From Sandaracinaceae bacterium (GTDB lineage: Bacteria; Myxococcota_A; Polyangia; Polyangiales; Houyiibacteriaceae), in contig JACKEI010000004.1 in assembly GCA_020633075.1 (NCBI GenBank), forward strand, positions 62,001 through 126,000: a stretch of DNA of 64,000 nucleotides. Reading direction: 5' to 3'. Position numbers and translations under genes: made by a program. The notes under the pieces are model-generated. The model did no database searches and was not told the origin of the DNA. It worked only from the letters and a program-made list of their open reading frames with translations. Shown here piece by piece: positions 52,884 to 61,606 of the stretch. The stretch's first letter is position 1; every line of letters starts with the position of its first letter.

Positions 52884-54221
52884 ATGAACAGGACGACACA
52901 GGGGTTGACCCGCGCCGCCACGCAGGGCTTGGCGGGGGTCGTGATGCTGGGGGCCGCGCTGCTGGGGACCGCGACGCCGGCCGCCGCGCAGGCGCGCACG
53001 TTCGGGCTTGCGCCGGCCGCGGCCACTTCCGGTCCGCCGCCACGCTTCTTGGACGAGGCGTCGCTGCGCGTGGACCTCAACACGGGCGGCAGCAGCGAGG
53101 GCTACAAGTTCCGCGTGACCGTGACGGGGCAGGTGCACGGCCGCGCGCTGCAGCAGGCCGACGCCATGCGCCTCGAGTACAAGGTGGGGAGCCGCGTGCT
53201 CGCCACGGTGCGCTGCAGCATCGAGGGCTGGGACGGCTTCCAGTGGCCCAACCGCGACGGGTACTCCGTGGGCAGCTTCAACTGCGGGAGCGAGCAGGTC
53301 ATCGACACGGCCGAGGACGCCACCATCCAGCTCACGTACCTGGATGACGAGGACGACCGCCAGATCGCGTTCCGCCCGCTGCAGATCACCGTGGGCGCCT
53401 CCGGGAACTTCACCTACGGCACGGAGCACGACCTGCAGAACTACGTGAACAACCACGGGCTGGTGGGCGCGTCCACCATCTGGCTGCGCGAAGAGCCCTT
53501 CGGGAGCGGACCCAAGGTCCTGTTCACCTTCTGGGCGAACCCCCTCGACGCCGCGCGCCGTCCGGACGACGTGTCGCTGCGCTGCACCCTCAACGGCGAG
53601 CGCATCCGCGAGAACATCACCGTGGCCGGCACCATGATGCACGGTCGCGGCGGCAACACGGCGAGCTACCTGGGTCAGGACCGCACCAACGACAACTTCG
53701 GCTACACCTACTACGAGCTCGCCACGGGCTTCACCTACGCCGGCCGCGGCGGGCAGGGCGACCGCTACGACCTGGCCGCGCACCCGGGCAACTACGCCTG
53801 TCAGGTGCGCGTCGCGGGCACGCCCGTGCGCGAGTTCCTGTTCACCGTCGCCGCCAACGGCAGCGTGGCGCCGCACCCCGAGCAGCTGGGTGAGGGGGCC
53901 CTCTACCTCACGCCCGGTCGCGTCCTGGTGGACACCCGCTTGCCCACGCCGGACCAGTGGGACCGTGGCTTCGACCCCGCCGCCATCCGCGCGGGCAGCT
54001 TCTTCGGGCGCCCCTGGCGCGACGTGAGCTCGCTCTCGGCCATGATGGCCGCGCTGCCCGCCGCCGTGGTGGGCACCCTCGACCCCACCCCGCCGCCCGC
54101 AGGCGCCACCATCCACGGCTTCTCGCGGCCGACGGCGGGCGCTGGGCGCGCCGGCAGCTCGCGCGGCGGGAGCGCGGGTGGCGGTGGGAGCAGCATGAGC
54201 AGCATGAGCCGCATGCGCTGA
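52884..54221 (+). CDS. secreted hypothetical protein with Gly/Ser-rich tail
   Basis: A 445-residue exported protein. The signal peptide ends at TPAAAQA (about 37). Body strands include FRVTVTGQVHGRALQQADAM, ATIQLTYLDDEDDRQIAFRP and FTYGTEHDLQNYVNN; a paired Cys pattern (VRCSIEG, SFNCGSE, LRCTLNGE, YACQVRV) suggests two disulphides. The C-terminus is a disordered Gly/Ser/Arg tail with SSMSSMSRMR. No family recognised. AAGGAC before ATG 52884 sets the start. The 197 bp upstream contain nothing obvious. Confidence 0.78.
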   Translation: MNRTTQGLTRAATQGLAGVVMLGAALLGTATPAAAQARTFGLAPAAATSGPPPRFLDEASLRVDLNTGGSSEGYKFRVTVTGQVHGRALQQADAMRLEYKVGSRVLATVRCSIEGWDGFQWPNRDGYSVGSFNCGSEQVIDTAEDATIQLTYLDDEDDRQIAFRPLQITVGASGNFTYGTEHDLQNYVNNHGLVGASTIWLREEPFGSGPKVLFTFWANPLDAARRPDDVSLRCTLNGERIRENITVAGTMMHGRGGNTASYLGQDRTNDNFGYTYYELATGFTYAGRGGQGDRYDLAAHPGNYACQVRVAGTPVREFLFTVAANGSVAPHPEQLGEGALYLTPGRVLVDTRLPTPDQWDRGFDPAAIRAGSFFGRPWRDVSSLSAMMAALPAAVVGTLDPTPPPAGATIHGFSRPTAGAGRAGSSRGGSAGGGGSSMSSMSRMR

Positions 54222-54317
54222 CTCGCGGACCGACGGACACGGGCCAGCGCGACCCCATGGCGGCGCGCGCCGGCCCTGCCGCCGGGGGGTAGGCACACGC
54301 CGGCAACAAGGCTACGG

Positions 54318-56405
54318 TTGCCGCTCCCCGTGTCCACTCAGCGCGCCACCGTCGGTGATCTCGCGCGTACGCTCGAGCGTCGCGTCTACGTCGACCGGCC
54401 CGGCGCCCAGGAGCTGTTCGATCAGCTGCTGGCGTCGGCGGACGGTCGCCCCAGCGTGCTCTTCGTGACGGCTCCGGGAGGCTCGGGCAAGAGCGTGTGT
54501 CTGCGGCTCTTCGAGGCGCAGGCCGAGCAGCGCGGGGTGCGCACCTGTTTTCTGGACGCGCGTGACGTGCCGGCCGACGCGCGGGCGGCCGAGCTGGCGA
54601 TCCTCCAGGCCGTGAGCGTGGTCGCCGGGGCCGCGCGAGGCGTGGTCTTCGTGGACACCTTCGAGGCGCATCAGGCCTTGGAGCGCGTCTACCGCGAGCG
54701 CATCCTGCTGAAGACGCCGCACCACGTGCGCGTCGTGCTCGCTGGGCGGCAGTCGCCCGACGGGGCCTGGGCCACGGACCCGGTGTGGTCGCAGCTGATG
54801 CGCACCTACCGGCTGCCGCTCTTGAGCGACGACGAAGCGCGCGCCCTGCTGCGGGCCCGTGACGTGCCCCAGGCCGAGCAGGCGGAGCTGATCCTGCTGG
54901 GGCGCGGACACGCGCTGACGCTGGCCTGTCTGGCGACCGAGGGCTTCGACCGCGGGCGCCCGTTTCGCGCCGGCAGCAACCAGCTGGCCGAGCTGGGCGC
55001 GCCCCTGCCCGAGGACGAGAAGCTCGCCATCCTCACGCTGTGCTTGGGCCACTGGGTCCACGAGGCCGACCTCGTGCGGGTGGCGGGCACCGCGTCGTTC
55101 CTGCCGCAGCTCGAGCGCCACGCCTTCGTGGAGCGCGCCGGCACGCGCTGGCGCATCCACGAGCTCTACCGCGACGGCTTCCTCGTGCGCTTGCGCACGG
55201 AACTCCGTGACGCGCTGCCCGGCGTGCTGCGGCGCGGCATCTGGAACGTCATGGCGCGCGTGCGCGAGGAGACCGACTTCGACAAGCGCGTGCAGCTGCA
55301 GTTCGAGGTGGGGTTCTTGCTGCGGGCGGTGCCTCCGGGGGACGGCATCTACGACCTGTTCCACGCAGACCCCTATTACCGCGACGGGCTCCGCGCCGAG
55401 GACGTGCCGCTCATCGTGGCGGCGCTCGAGCGCTTCGAGGGAGCCACCAGCGCGGCGCTCGCCGAGGAGCACCTGCGGCGCTTCCCGGACCTGTGCCTGG
55501 TGCTGCGGGACGCGTTCGGGGCGCCCATCGCCGTGGTCATCTGGATGGAGGCGGCGCGGCTCAGCGAAGAAGACGTGCGCCGGGACCCCGCCGCCGCTCG
55601 GCTGCAGGCCGTCTCCGGTGCCGGGGCGTCCCACCTGGTGCGCTGGTGGTTCACGCTTCACGACTACCAGGCGCCCTCGGCCGCCTTCTCGCACATCACG
55701 GCCTACGCGTCGTCCACGGGCTTCGCGCGGCTGGGGCCTTCGGTGCACGGGCACGTCATCCACACGCTCACGCCCGCCTCGGGCGCGGCCTGGTACGAGC
55801 TGGGGCTCTTGGACCGCATCCCCGAGCTGGAGTTCGAGCTCGAGGGTCACGCGTACACGGTGCTGGGCTACGACTTCCGCGGCGAGACGCAGCACGAGCG
55901 CATGGTGCGCGACATCGAGCGCATGCTGGAGATCGCGGCCAACATGCATGGTGCGCACGCGGCTGCGCCCAGGACGGGGGCGGGCCCGTCGTCGTCCCCG
56001 CCCGAGCCCGCCCTCCAGCGCGTCTGCGCGGTGGCGCCCCGGCCAGCGGGTCTCGACCAGCTTGGGGAGGCCGTGTCCGAGGCCCTGCGCTGGTACCGCT
56101 ACGACGACCGCCTGAGCCGCGCTCGGCTGGCGGCGGGCATGCAGACCGAGTCGCCGCTGGACCGTGCCGCGCGGGTGCGGGCCCTGCTCGACCAGGCCCA
56201 CGCGCGCATGCGGCCCACCGGGCGCACCCCCGAGCCGGCCACGCTGATCGCCCGCTCGTACTTCGAGCGCGAGGACAAGCAGCTGGCCATCGCGCACGAC
56301 CTCGGCCTCGCCCACGGGACCTACCGCCGGCGCCTGCGCGAGGCCGTGCAGCAGCTGACCGCGTGCGTGGAGAGCGTCTGGGCCGAGGACGGGGGCACGC
56401 TGTGA
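54318..56405 (+). CDS. STAND/AAA-like P-loop ATPase with C-terminal helix-turn-helix
   Basis: A 695-residue cytosolic protein from TTG 54318 (GTG 54330 is an alternative). The NTPase domain at about 10-250 has Walker A VTAPGGSGKSV (about 50-60) and Walker B GVVFVDTFE (about 108-116), then a winged-helix-like LPQLERHAFVERAGTRWRIHEL. The middle (about 300-560) is unrecognised. The C-terminus FEREDKQLAIAHDLGLAHGTYRRRLREAVQQL (two stretches) is a helix-turn-helix like LuxR or sigma region 4. The layout recalls MalT-type STAND regulators. An NTase gene follows after 78 bp. Confidence 0.75.
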   Translation: MPLPVSTQRATVGDLARTLERRVYVDRPGAQELFDQLLASADGRPSVLFVTAPGGSGKSVCLRLFEAQAEQRGVRTCFLDARDVPADARAAELAILQAVSVVAGAARGVVFVDTFEAHQALERVYRERILLKTPHHVRVVLAGRQSPDGAWATDPVWSQLMRTYRLPLLSDDEARALLRARDVPQAEQAELILLGRGHALTLACLATEGFDRGRPFRAGSNQLAELGAPLPEDEKLAILTLCLGHWVHEADLVRVAGTASFLPQLERHAFVERAGTRWRIHELYRDGFLVRLRTELRDALPGVLRRGIWNVMARVREETDFDKRVQLQFEVGFLLRAVPPGDGIYDLFHADPYYRDGLRAEDVPLIVAALERFEGATSAALAEEHLRRFPDLCLVLRDAFGAPIAVVIWMEAARLSEEDVRRDPAAARLQAVSGAGASHLVRWWFTLHDYQAPSAAFSHITAYASSTGFARLGPSVHGHVIHTLTPASGAAWYELGLLDRIPELEFELEGHAYTVLGYDFRGETQHERMVRDIERMLEIAANMHGAHAAAPRTGAGPSSSPPEPALQRVCAVAPRPAGLDQLGEAVSEALRWYRYDDRLSRARLAAGMQTESPLDRAARVRALLDQAHARMRPTGRTPEPATLIARSYFEREDKQLAIAHDLGLAHGTYRRRLREAVQQLTACVESVWAEDGGTL

Positions 56406-57027
56406 TCGCGTCCACACGAGCGTGCGGTGTCCAACGCGGCCGACGAACGCTGCAGCGCCTTCGCGCTGGGCTACACTCCATGCGTGCGACGTCCCGTTGA
56501 TCCCCCTGCGGTCTTGCGCCTCCTCGAGGCGCTGGGCCGCCGTGCTCGCGGGCCTGGTGGGGTGTACCTCACGGGAGGTGCCACCGCGCTGCTGCTCGGC
56601 TGGCGCACGTCGACCAACGACGTGGACATCAAGCTGGACCCGGAGCCCGACGGGGTGTTCGAGGCCATCGCCTCGCTCAAGAACGAGCTGGACGTCAACG
56701 TGGAGTTGGCCTCGCCAGACCTGTTCATCCCGGAGCTGCCCGGGTGGCGCGAGCGCTCGCGCTTCGTGGGCGAGTTCGGGAAGCTGCAGGTCTTCCACTA
56801 CGACCTGCGGGCCCAGGCGCTGGCCAAGCTCGCGCGCGGCGTGGACCGAGACCTGCTGGACGTGCGCGCCATGCTCGACCTGGGCTTGGTGTCGCGACAG
56901 GACCTACGCGACGCCTTCGAGGCCATCCGTACGCGGCTCATTCGCTTCCCGCGCTTGGACGAGGCGAGCTTTGCGGCTGCGGTCGCACACGTGTGCGATC
57001 AGGAAGGGGGCACGCCGTGATCGCGTC
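56391..57027. repeat. 22-bp direct repeat bracketing the module-6 NTase gene
   Basis: GGGGGCACGC-Y-GTGATCGCGTC occurs at 56391-56412 and 57006-57027, with one mismatch (Y). The left copy spans the stop of the ATPase gene, the right copy spans the NTase stop and the GTG start of its partner. The 593 bp between them are the NTase gene and its leader. Confidence 0.8.
56484..57020 (+). CDS. nucleotidyltransferase-fold (DUF6036-like) protein (module 6)
   Basis: A 178-residue NTase. GGVYLTGGATALLLGW then RTSTNDVDIKLDPE gives the GGA-x-DxD core (about 27-55), and the end has LAKLARGVDRDLLDVRAMLDLGLV, common in DUF6036 proteins. Start is taken at GTG 56484; GTG 56427 is possible but adds an unconvincing N-terminus. 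The stop overlaps the partner start as GTGA. Sits between the 22-bp repeats. Confidence 0.75.
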   Translation: MRRPVDPPAVLRLLEALGRRARGPGGVYLTGGATALLLGWRTSTNDVDIKLDPEPDGVFEAIASLKNELDVNVELASPDLFIPELPGWRERSRFVGEFGKLQVFHYDLRAQALAKLARGVDRDLLDVRAMLDLGLVSRQDLRDAFEAIRTRLIRFPRLDEASFAAAVAHVCDQEGGTP

Positions 57028-57355
57028 GCTGGCCGAGCTCGAGCCCCTCACCGAACTCCCGGGAGCCGAGGTCGTGCTGCAGGGGCTGCGCGACGTCACC
57101 GCGCTTGCACCCACGCCCGAGGCGGCGCTGGTGCAGGCCGCGACGGAGCGCTTCGCGCAGCACGGGGTGCGCATCCCGCGCCTGCCCGAGGACGCCGAGC
57201 TGGTGCTCTACCGCCGACTGGGCGAGCGCATGGGCCCGGGAGCCGACGTGTACGGCCGCTACAACGCCTGGTTGGATGACTTGGTGAGCTTCTTGTGCGC
57301 GCTGGACCGACGGCGGGCGCTGCGGGGCAAGCTCCCGTCCGACGCGCGCTCCTGA
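57017..57355 (+). CDS. small helical partner of module-6 NTase
   Basis: A 112-residue protein: IASLAELEPLTELPGAEVVLQGLRDV, then EAALVQAATERFAQHGVRIP and YGRYNAWLDDLVSFLCALDRRR, mostly helical. The GTG start at 57017 overlaps the NTase stop, as in the other modules. Presumed antitoxin-like or accessory subunit; no family recognised. Confidence 0.65.
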   Translation: MIASLAELEPLTELPGAEVVLQGLRDVTALAPTPEAALVQAATERFAQHGVRIPRLPEDAELVLYRRLGERMGPGADVYGRYNAWLDDLVSFLCALDRRRALRGKLPSDARS

Positions 57356-57433
57356 CGGCCTCCTGGTCCCACGCGCTCGCGCGGGGCTCGACGTGCGCGT
57401 GCTGGGCGTCTAGCACCCCGGGCTGCTGGCGAC

Positions 57434-58312
57434 TCAGCGCAGGTTGGGGGGCACCACGGGCTCGATCCGGTGGCAGGTGGCCTCCGTGAGCGCGCCCGGC
57501 GCGCCCAGCTCGCCCACGGCGGTGATGGCCTTCTCGGCGGCGTCGCCCCACAGCACGCACACGTCCGCGGGCGTGGGCTCGGTCAGACGAAACGCGCCGG
57601 GCACGCGCACGCGGTTGCCGCAGTCCACCGTGTCGTCCGCCGGCAGCGGCAGGCTCCACTCGCCGGCTTGGTAGACGGCCACGCGCTGCTGCCCCTCGAG
57701 CCCCGGGCGGCAGGTGAGCTGCACGGCGAAGCGGTCGCCCAGGAGGAAGCTGCTGGGGTCCTCCACCACGGCGCCGTCGCGCTCACGTAGCAGCGTCAGG
57801 CTGAGGTCGCTGCGGCTCGGGGTGGCGGCGTCGGTCGCGCCGATGCGCTCCGTGGGCAGGTCGCTGGGGACCACGCGCGTGATGCCACGCTCCGGGTCCT
57901 GCGGGGTGCCGGGCCGGAGGACGACGAGCGCCACGGCCGCCGCCGCCGCGAGCCCGAGCGTGGCGGGCAGCACCCAGCGCGCGCGGGACTGAAAGCGCGC
58001 GGGGCGCACCACCGTCGCGAGCACGGGCTCCGCAGGAGCGGCGTGCGGGGCACGGCGCGCGGGATCGTCCAGTGCAGGCTCGCGCAGCGCAGGCTCGCGC
58101 GGCGCAAGCTCGGCTGACCGTGAGTCTGCGCTCACGTCCAGCGTGGGCAGCGCCACGGGCGCAGCGCACTCCTCTGCGCACGCACGGCAGGCCGCGCACT
58201 CGCGCAGGTGCGCTTCCACGGTGCGCGCTTCATCACCCGTGAGCTCGCCCAGGGCCAGGCGCTCCAGGCGCAGCCAGGAGACCGGGGTGCCGGTGCAGAC
58301 GAGCTCACGCAT
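57434..58312 (-). CDS. zinc-finger anti-sigma factor
   Basis: A 292-residue membrane anti-sigma factor. The N-terminal zf-HC2 motif is HLRECAACRACAEEC (about 35-49), the zinc site that binds the sigma factor. A linker with REPALREPAL repeats leads to one membrane helix at about 112-133, and a periplasmic sensor of about 150 residues with three or four Cys (LTCRPG, VDCGNR, ADVCVLW, ATCHR). Overlaps the sigma gene by 8 bp. Last gene of a four-gene operon starting at the caspase. Confidence 0.88.
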   Translation of the reverse strand: MRELVCTGTPVSWLRLERLALGELTGDEARTVEAHLRECAACRACAEECAAPVALPTLDVSADSRSAELAPREPALREPALDDPARRAPHAAPAEPVLATVVRPARFQSRARWVLPATLGLAAAAAVALVVLRPGTPQDPERGITRVVPSDLPTERIGATDAATPSRSDLSLTLLRERDGAVVEDPSSFLLGDRFAVQLTCRPGLEGQQRVAVYQAGEWSLPLPADDTVDCGNRVRVPGAFRLTEPTPADVCVLWGDAAEKAITAVGELGAPGALTEATCHRIEPVVPPNLR

Positions 58313-58820
58313 GAGGCGGCTCCTCTGCGTCTTGCGCGGCGTCGCGGCGCGCGGCCTCGGCGGACATGGCGCCCAGGGCCACCAGCTCGCTGCGCAGCGT
58401 GGCCATGCGGCGCACCACCGTCTTGCGGCTCACGCCCATCACGCTCGCGATCTCGGTCTGGTCCAGGTCGTCCCAGTAGCGGTAGACCAGCACCTCGAGC
58501 GTGCCCTCGTCCAGCCGGTCCATGAGCTTCAGCAGCAGGTCCTGCCCCAGCGCCTGCTCGTCGCAGCGGGTGCGCACCACGCCGCGCAGCGCGGGGGTCT
58601 CGCGCTCGAGCAGTCGGGTGTGAGTGTTGCGGTCGCGGATCATGGTCAAGCAGCGGTTGGTGAGGGCGCGGTAGAGATAGGGGAGCTCGACGTCCAGCGC
58701 GGAGCGCGCGTAGAGGTCCGTGAACAGGCCTTGCACCACGTCGAGGGCATCGTCCCGGTTGCCCAGGAGGCGCGTGGCCTTGCGCAGCAGCGCGGGGCCG
58801 TAGCGGCGGTAGATGTCCAT
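58305..58820 (-). CDS. ECF-type RNA polymerase sigma factor
   Basis: A 171-residue sigma-70-family factor. Region 2 is DALDVVQGLFTDLYARS with YLYRALTNRCLTMIRDR, and region 4 is YWDDLDQTEIASVMGVSRKTVVRRM with a clear helix-turn-helix. The C-terminal 25 residues are an acidic tail. ATG 58820 is chosen by homology; the open frame back to 59075 overlaps the lipoprotein gene. Sigma and anti-sigma are translationally coupled, and the genes upstream (lipoprotein, caspase) are likely co-transcribed targets or signal inputs. Confidence 0.9.
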   Translation of the reverse strand: MDIYRRYGPALLRKATRLLGNRDDALDVVQGLFTDLYARSALDVELPYLYRALTNRCLTMIRDRNTHTRLLERETPALRGVVRTRCDEQALGQDLLLKLMDRLDEGTLEVLVYRYWDDLDQTEIASVMGVSRKTVVRRMATLRSELVALGAMSAEAARRDAAQDAEEPPHA

Positions 58821-58839
58821 CGTGAGGAGTGTGGTGCCA

Positions 58840-59700
58840 CTAAGGGGTGGTCCTGCAAGCGCGGTAGGCGCCGTTGGGGTGCGCGTCGTCCAGCAGCACC
58901 TGGCAGGTCTCGCCCGCGCCGCAGCTCGCGTCGTCGGCGCACTCGCTGCAGGCCTGCCAGCCCGCGATGGGCGCGCACACGCCGCTGCCGCACTCTGCGG
59001 CGGCCTCGCAGGCCACGCCCAGCGGACGGTTCTCCACGGTGACCGGGTCCACGCAGCCGCTCGCCACGCGGACACCGAAGTGCGCGATGACGGCGCGCCC
59101 CTCGCCGCGCTTGTGGATGCGGAAGCGCATGCGGCCAGGCCAGGTGGGCACGCTGGTGAGAAAGGACACGGGCTCCCAGTCGCTAGCGGCCATGGGCTGC
59201 GTGTGGTCCACGGTGCCGTCCGCGCCGTAGTCCACCTCGATCTGCACCTGCGCGCCGGGCTCCACGTCGGCCGTCACGTCGAACTGCAAGCAGCCGCCCG
59301 TTCCGGAGCTCACCTGCCAGATGCAGTCGTTGGTGTCCGGGACATAGAGCCCATCCAGCGAGGCGCAGACGCTCTCTACGTCCTCCGGGGGTACCTCGAG
59401 CCCCTCGGCGTCCATTCGCTCGCTGGTGGGCTTGCCCGTGACCTGCGACAGGACCGTGGGGGTCTCCACCAGGTCCACGCCATAGTCACTGGGGTGCCAG
59501 GTGCCCACGCGGGCGATGCGTCCGGCTTCGAGGTCCCAGCTGCACAGGGTGTCCCCGCACCAGGCTTGGAACGACGGGTCTTCGACCTCTTCTTCGCAGC
59601 CCGAGAAGAGCAGGGTGACGAGGGCCAGGCCGGCGAGTGCGCGGCGGCGCGCAGGGAGCGACACGGGATGGAGCGAGATGGTGTGCAGAGTCTTGGTCAT
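58840..59700 (-). CDS. Cys-rich lipoprotein of the caspase/sigma operon
   Basis: A 286-residue lipoprotein (LLFSGC, Cys35). The mature N-terminal half has WCGDTLCSWDLEAGRIARVG and a beta-sandwich of about 100 residues (VQIEVDYGADGTVDHTQPMA); the C-terminus is a Cys-rich segment (ACEAAAECGSGVCAPIAGWQ, CSECADDASCGAGETC). Gaps of 12 bp to the caspase gene and 19 bp to the sigma gene mark one operon. Possibly a sensor or substrate presented at the surface; function unknown. Confidence 0.82.
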   Translation of the reverse strand: MTKTLHTISLHPVSLPARRRALAGLALVTLLFSGCEEEVEDPSFQAWCGDTLCSWDLEAGRIARVGTWHPSDYGVDLVETPTVLSQVTGKPTSERMDAEGLEVPPEDVESVCASLDGLYVPDTNDCIWQVSSGTGGCLQFDVTADVEPGAQVQIEVDYGADGTVDHTQPMAASDWEPVSFLTSVPTWPGRMRFRIHKRGEGRAVIAHFGVRVASGCVDPVTVENRPLGVACEAAAECGSGVCAPIAGWQACSECADDASCGAGETCQVLLDDAHPNGAYRACRTTP

Positions 59701-59712
59701 GAGCGCCTCGAT

Positions 59713-61446
59713 TCAGAACTGAGCCTGGAAGCCCGTGAGGATGGTCGGGCCGCCGCTGTCGTGGCGGTCGCCCAGGTTGTTGCGGAGGATGGGGGCGTAG
59801 CTGTAGCCCCCCTGTAGGTAGAACCCCGCGCGGCGGCCGGGCATGACGCGCAGGCCCAGCGCGGCCGACAGCGTGACCCCGTAGTCCGTGAGGACGTTGG
59901 TGGGCTCCTGCTCCCGGCCCGGGTTGAAGCGGGTGCGCGCGATGCCCAGCCCGAGGCCGCCTTGGGCGTAGCCGTACAGCCAGTGCCCCGCGAGCGGCAC
60001 GGTGCCGCGCAGCTGCGCGCCCACGGACCAGGCTCGCCAGGAGTAGTCGTCGTCCGAGTCGTCGAAGAAGACCCGGTCGAACCGCTGCACCTCCAGCTGG
60101 TCGAAGGTGAGCAACACGCTGAAGTGCCGAGAGACCGTGCGCTCCACCGCGAGCGCCATGCGTGGCGTCCAGTCCGCCGAGAACAGCCCGCGCGTGAAGC
60201 CGAAGTCGTTCAGCCGTTGGGTGTAGTCGCTTGCGCGTCCTCGGCGGCCGAAGCCGAAGCCGAGCTCGAAGGCCCAGGTCCGGGTGGGACCCGTGCGCGC
60301 CTCGCGGGCGGTGGCTTGTTCGGCGGTGATCTCTTGGCAGCTGCTGGCGCTGAGGGTGTGCACGCCGCGCGCCGGAAGCGTGATGTCGCAGCTGCGGATG
60401 ACGCGCTGGCCGCGCCACAGCACGTGGTAGCGCCCCGGCGGTAGGGCCAGCCGCAGCGCAGCGCCCGAGGCCTTGGTGAGCTCCGCCATGACGGCGTCGC
60501 CGCGCGCGCGGGTGATGAGCAGCTGCCCCTCGAGCGCGGCGGGCAGCTCCAGCTGGGCCGAGGCGCGTGCCGGGTAGGTGAGCGCCACCGCGCCGTGGCC
60601 CGTGAGGTTGGTGACCAGCGTCACGTGCTGTCCGCCCACGGCCGTGCGCGAGGTGTCCAGCAGGGTCTGCGCGTAGGCGTAGCGGTAGGCCTCGTCCAGC
60701 GCGACGCGGCCGTCGCGGTCTTCGTCGGCGCCGCCGCGCAGGGCCACCAGCAGGTGGTGCGTGAAGTAGCCGGCCGACAGGCGCTCGGACTCTTGGCTGA
60801 GCTCGTCGCCGCTGCTGCTGGCCATCACGGCCACGCCGCGCGTCTGCAGCTGCGTGATGGAGTTGTGCGAGAAGTCCGCCGTGGCGTCGGCGCCGCGCAC
60901 GCGGGAGTAGGCGCCGCTCTGGCACGCGTCCAGCACCACCAGCGTGAGCGTGGTGGGCAGCGCGTCGATGGCGGCGCGCAGCTCGCTCAGCGGGAACTCC
61001 TCGCCGCCCAGGCGCAGGGCTTGGGCTTGGGCGTGGCCCGAGTAGTAGAAGAACACCACGCTCTGCTCGTCGCGCGCGGCGTGCGTGGCCAGGCGCTGAC
61101 GCAGGCGGCGCAGGGCGCCGGCCAGCTGGGCGCGCGTGGGGGAGCGCAGGAGGTCCACGCTTCCCGCCGGGTAGTGCCCCAGCTCCACCAGCACCTCGGC
61201 CATGCGCTGCGCGTCGCGCTCGGCGAAGGCCAGCGGCTCCTGACCGGGGCCGCCCGGGTTGCTGCCCACCACCAGCGCGTAGGCGTGCGCGTCCGGGGCG
61301 AGGTCCAGGCGCTGCGGGCGTGCGTCCGCCGGCGCGGGCTGGGCCTGGGCGGGGGCCGGGGTGGCGCCGGTGTGCAGCAGGAGCAGCAGGGCGAGCGGGG
61401 CTAGCCGGGCTAGCGAAGTCGCGATGGAGGTGTGCGTTCGAGGCAT
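59713..61446 (-). CDS. secreted caspase-family peptidase fused to an outer-membrane beta-barrel
   Basis: A 577-residue exported protein. Signal peptide about 1-36 (PAQAQ). The caspase-like C14 domain at about 50-285 has its dyad in FFYYSGHA (His138) and VVLDACQSG (Cys175), and includes an EF-hand-like loop DEDRDGRVALDE (241-252), a candidate calcium site. Next comes a PEGA-like beta region (about 290-375). The final 190 residues alternate strands with turns (FELGFGFGRRGRASDY; QGGYSYAPILRNN) and end GFQAQF with a terminal Phe, as in outer-membrane barrels. First gene of the sigma operon. Confidence 0.85.
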   Translation of the reverse strand: MPRTHTSIATSLARLAPLALLLLLHTGATPAPAQAQPAPADARPQRLDLAPDAHAYALVVGSNPGGPGQEPLAFAERDAQRMAEVLVELGHYPAGSVDLLRSPTRAQLAGALRRLRQRLATHAARDEQSVVFFYYSGHAQAQALRLGGEEFPLSELRAAIDALPTTLTLVVLDACQSGAYSRVRGADATADFSHNSITQLQTRGVAVMASSSGDELSQESERLSAGYFTHHLLVALRGGADEDRDGRVALDEAYRYAYAQTLLDTSRTAVGGQHVTLVTNLTGHGAVALTYPARASAQLELPAALEGQLLITRARGDAVMAELTKASGAALRLALPPGRYHVLWRGQRVIRSCDITLPARGVHTLSASSCQEITAEQATAREARTGPTRTWAFELGFGFGRRGRASDYTQRLNDFGFTRGLFSADWTPRMALAVERTVSRHFSVLLTFDQLEVQRFDRVFFDDSDDDYSWRAWSVGAQLRGTVPLAGHWLYGYAQGGLGLGIARTRFNPGREQEPTNVLTDYGVTLSAALGLRVMPGRRAGFYLQGGYSYAPILRNNLGDRHDSGGPTILTGFQAQF

Positions 61447-61606
61447 CTTGTCTGTGCTAACTCGCGAAGGGTCTCGGGTGGGACAGGGGCGGGTGTTTTT
61501 TCTGCGGGCGCTTCGCGGCGGGGCGCAGGCGGCCGGTTGGGAGAGCGTGTGGCAAGTGTGGGCCGTGCACCGCTATGCTGCGGGCTCGATGCACCAGGAG
61601 GGCTTC

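Noticed and set aside
54312..56798. 828-codon minus-strand open frame
   Set aside because: Antisense of the STAND-like ATPase gene; no motifs.
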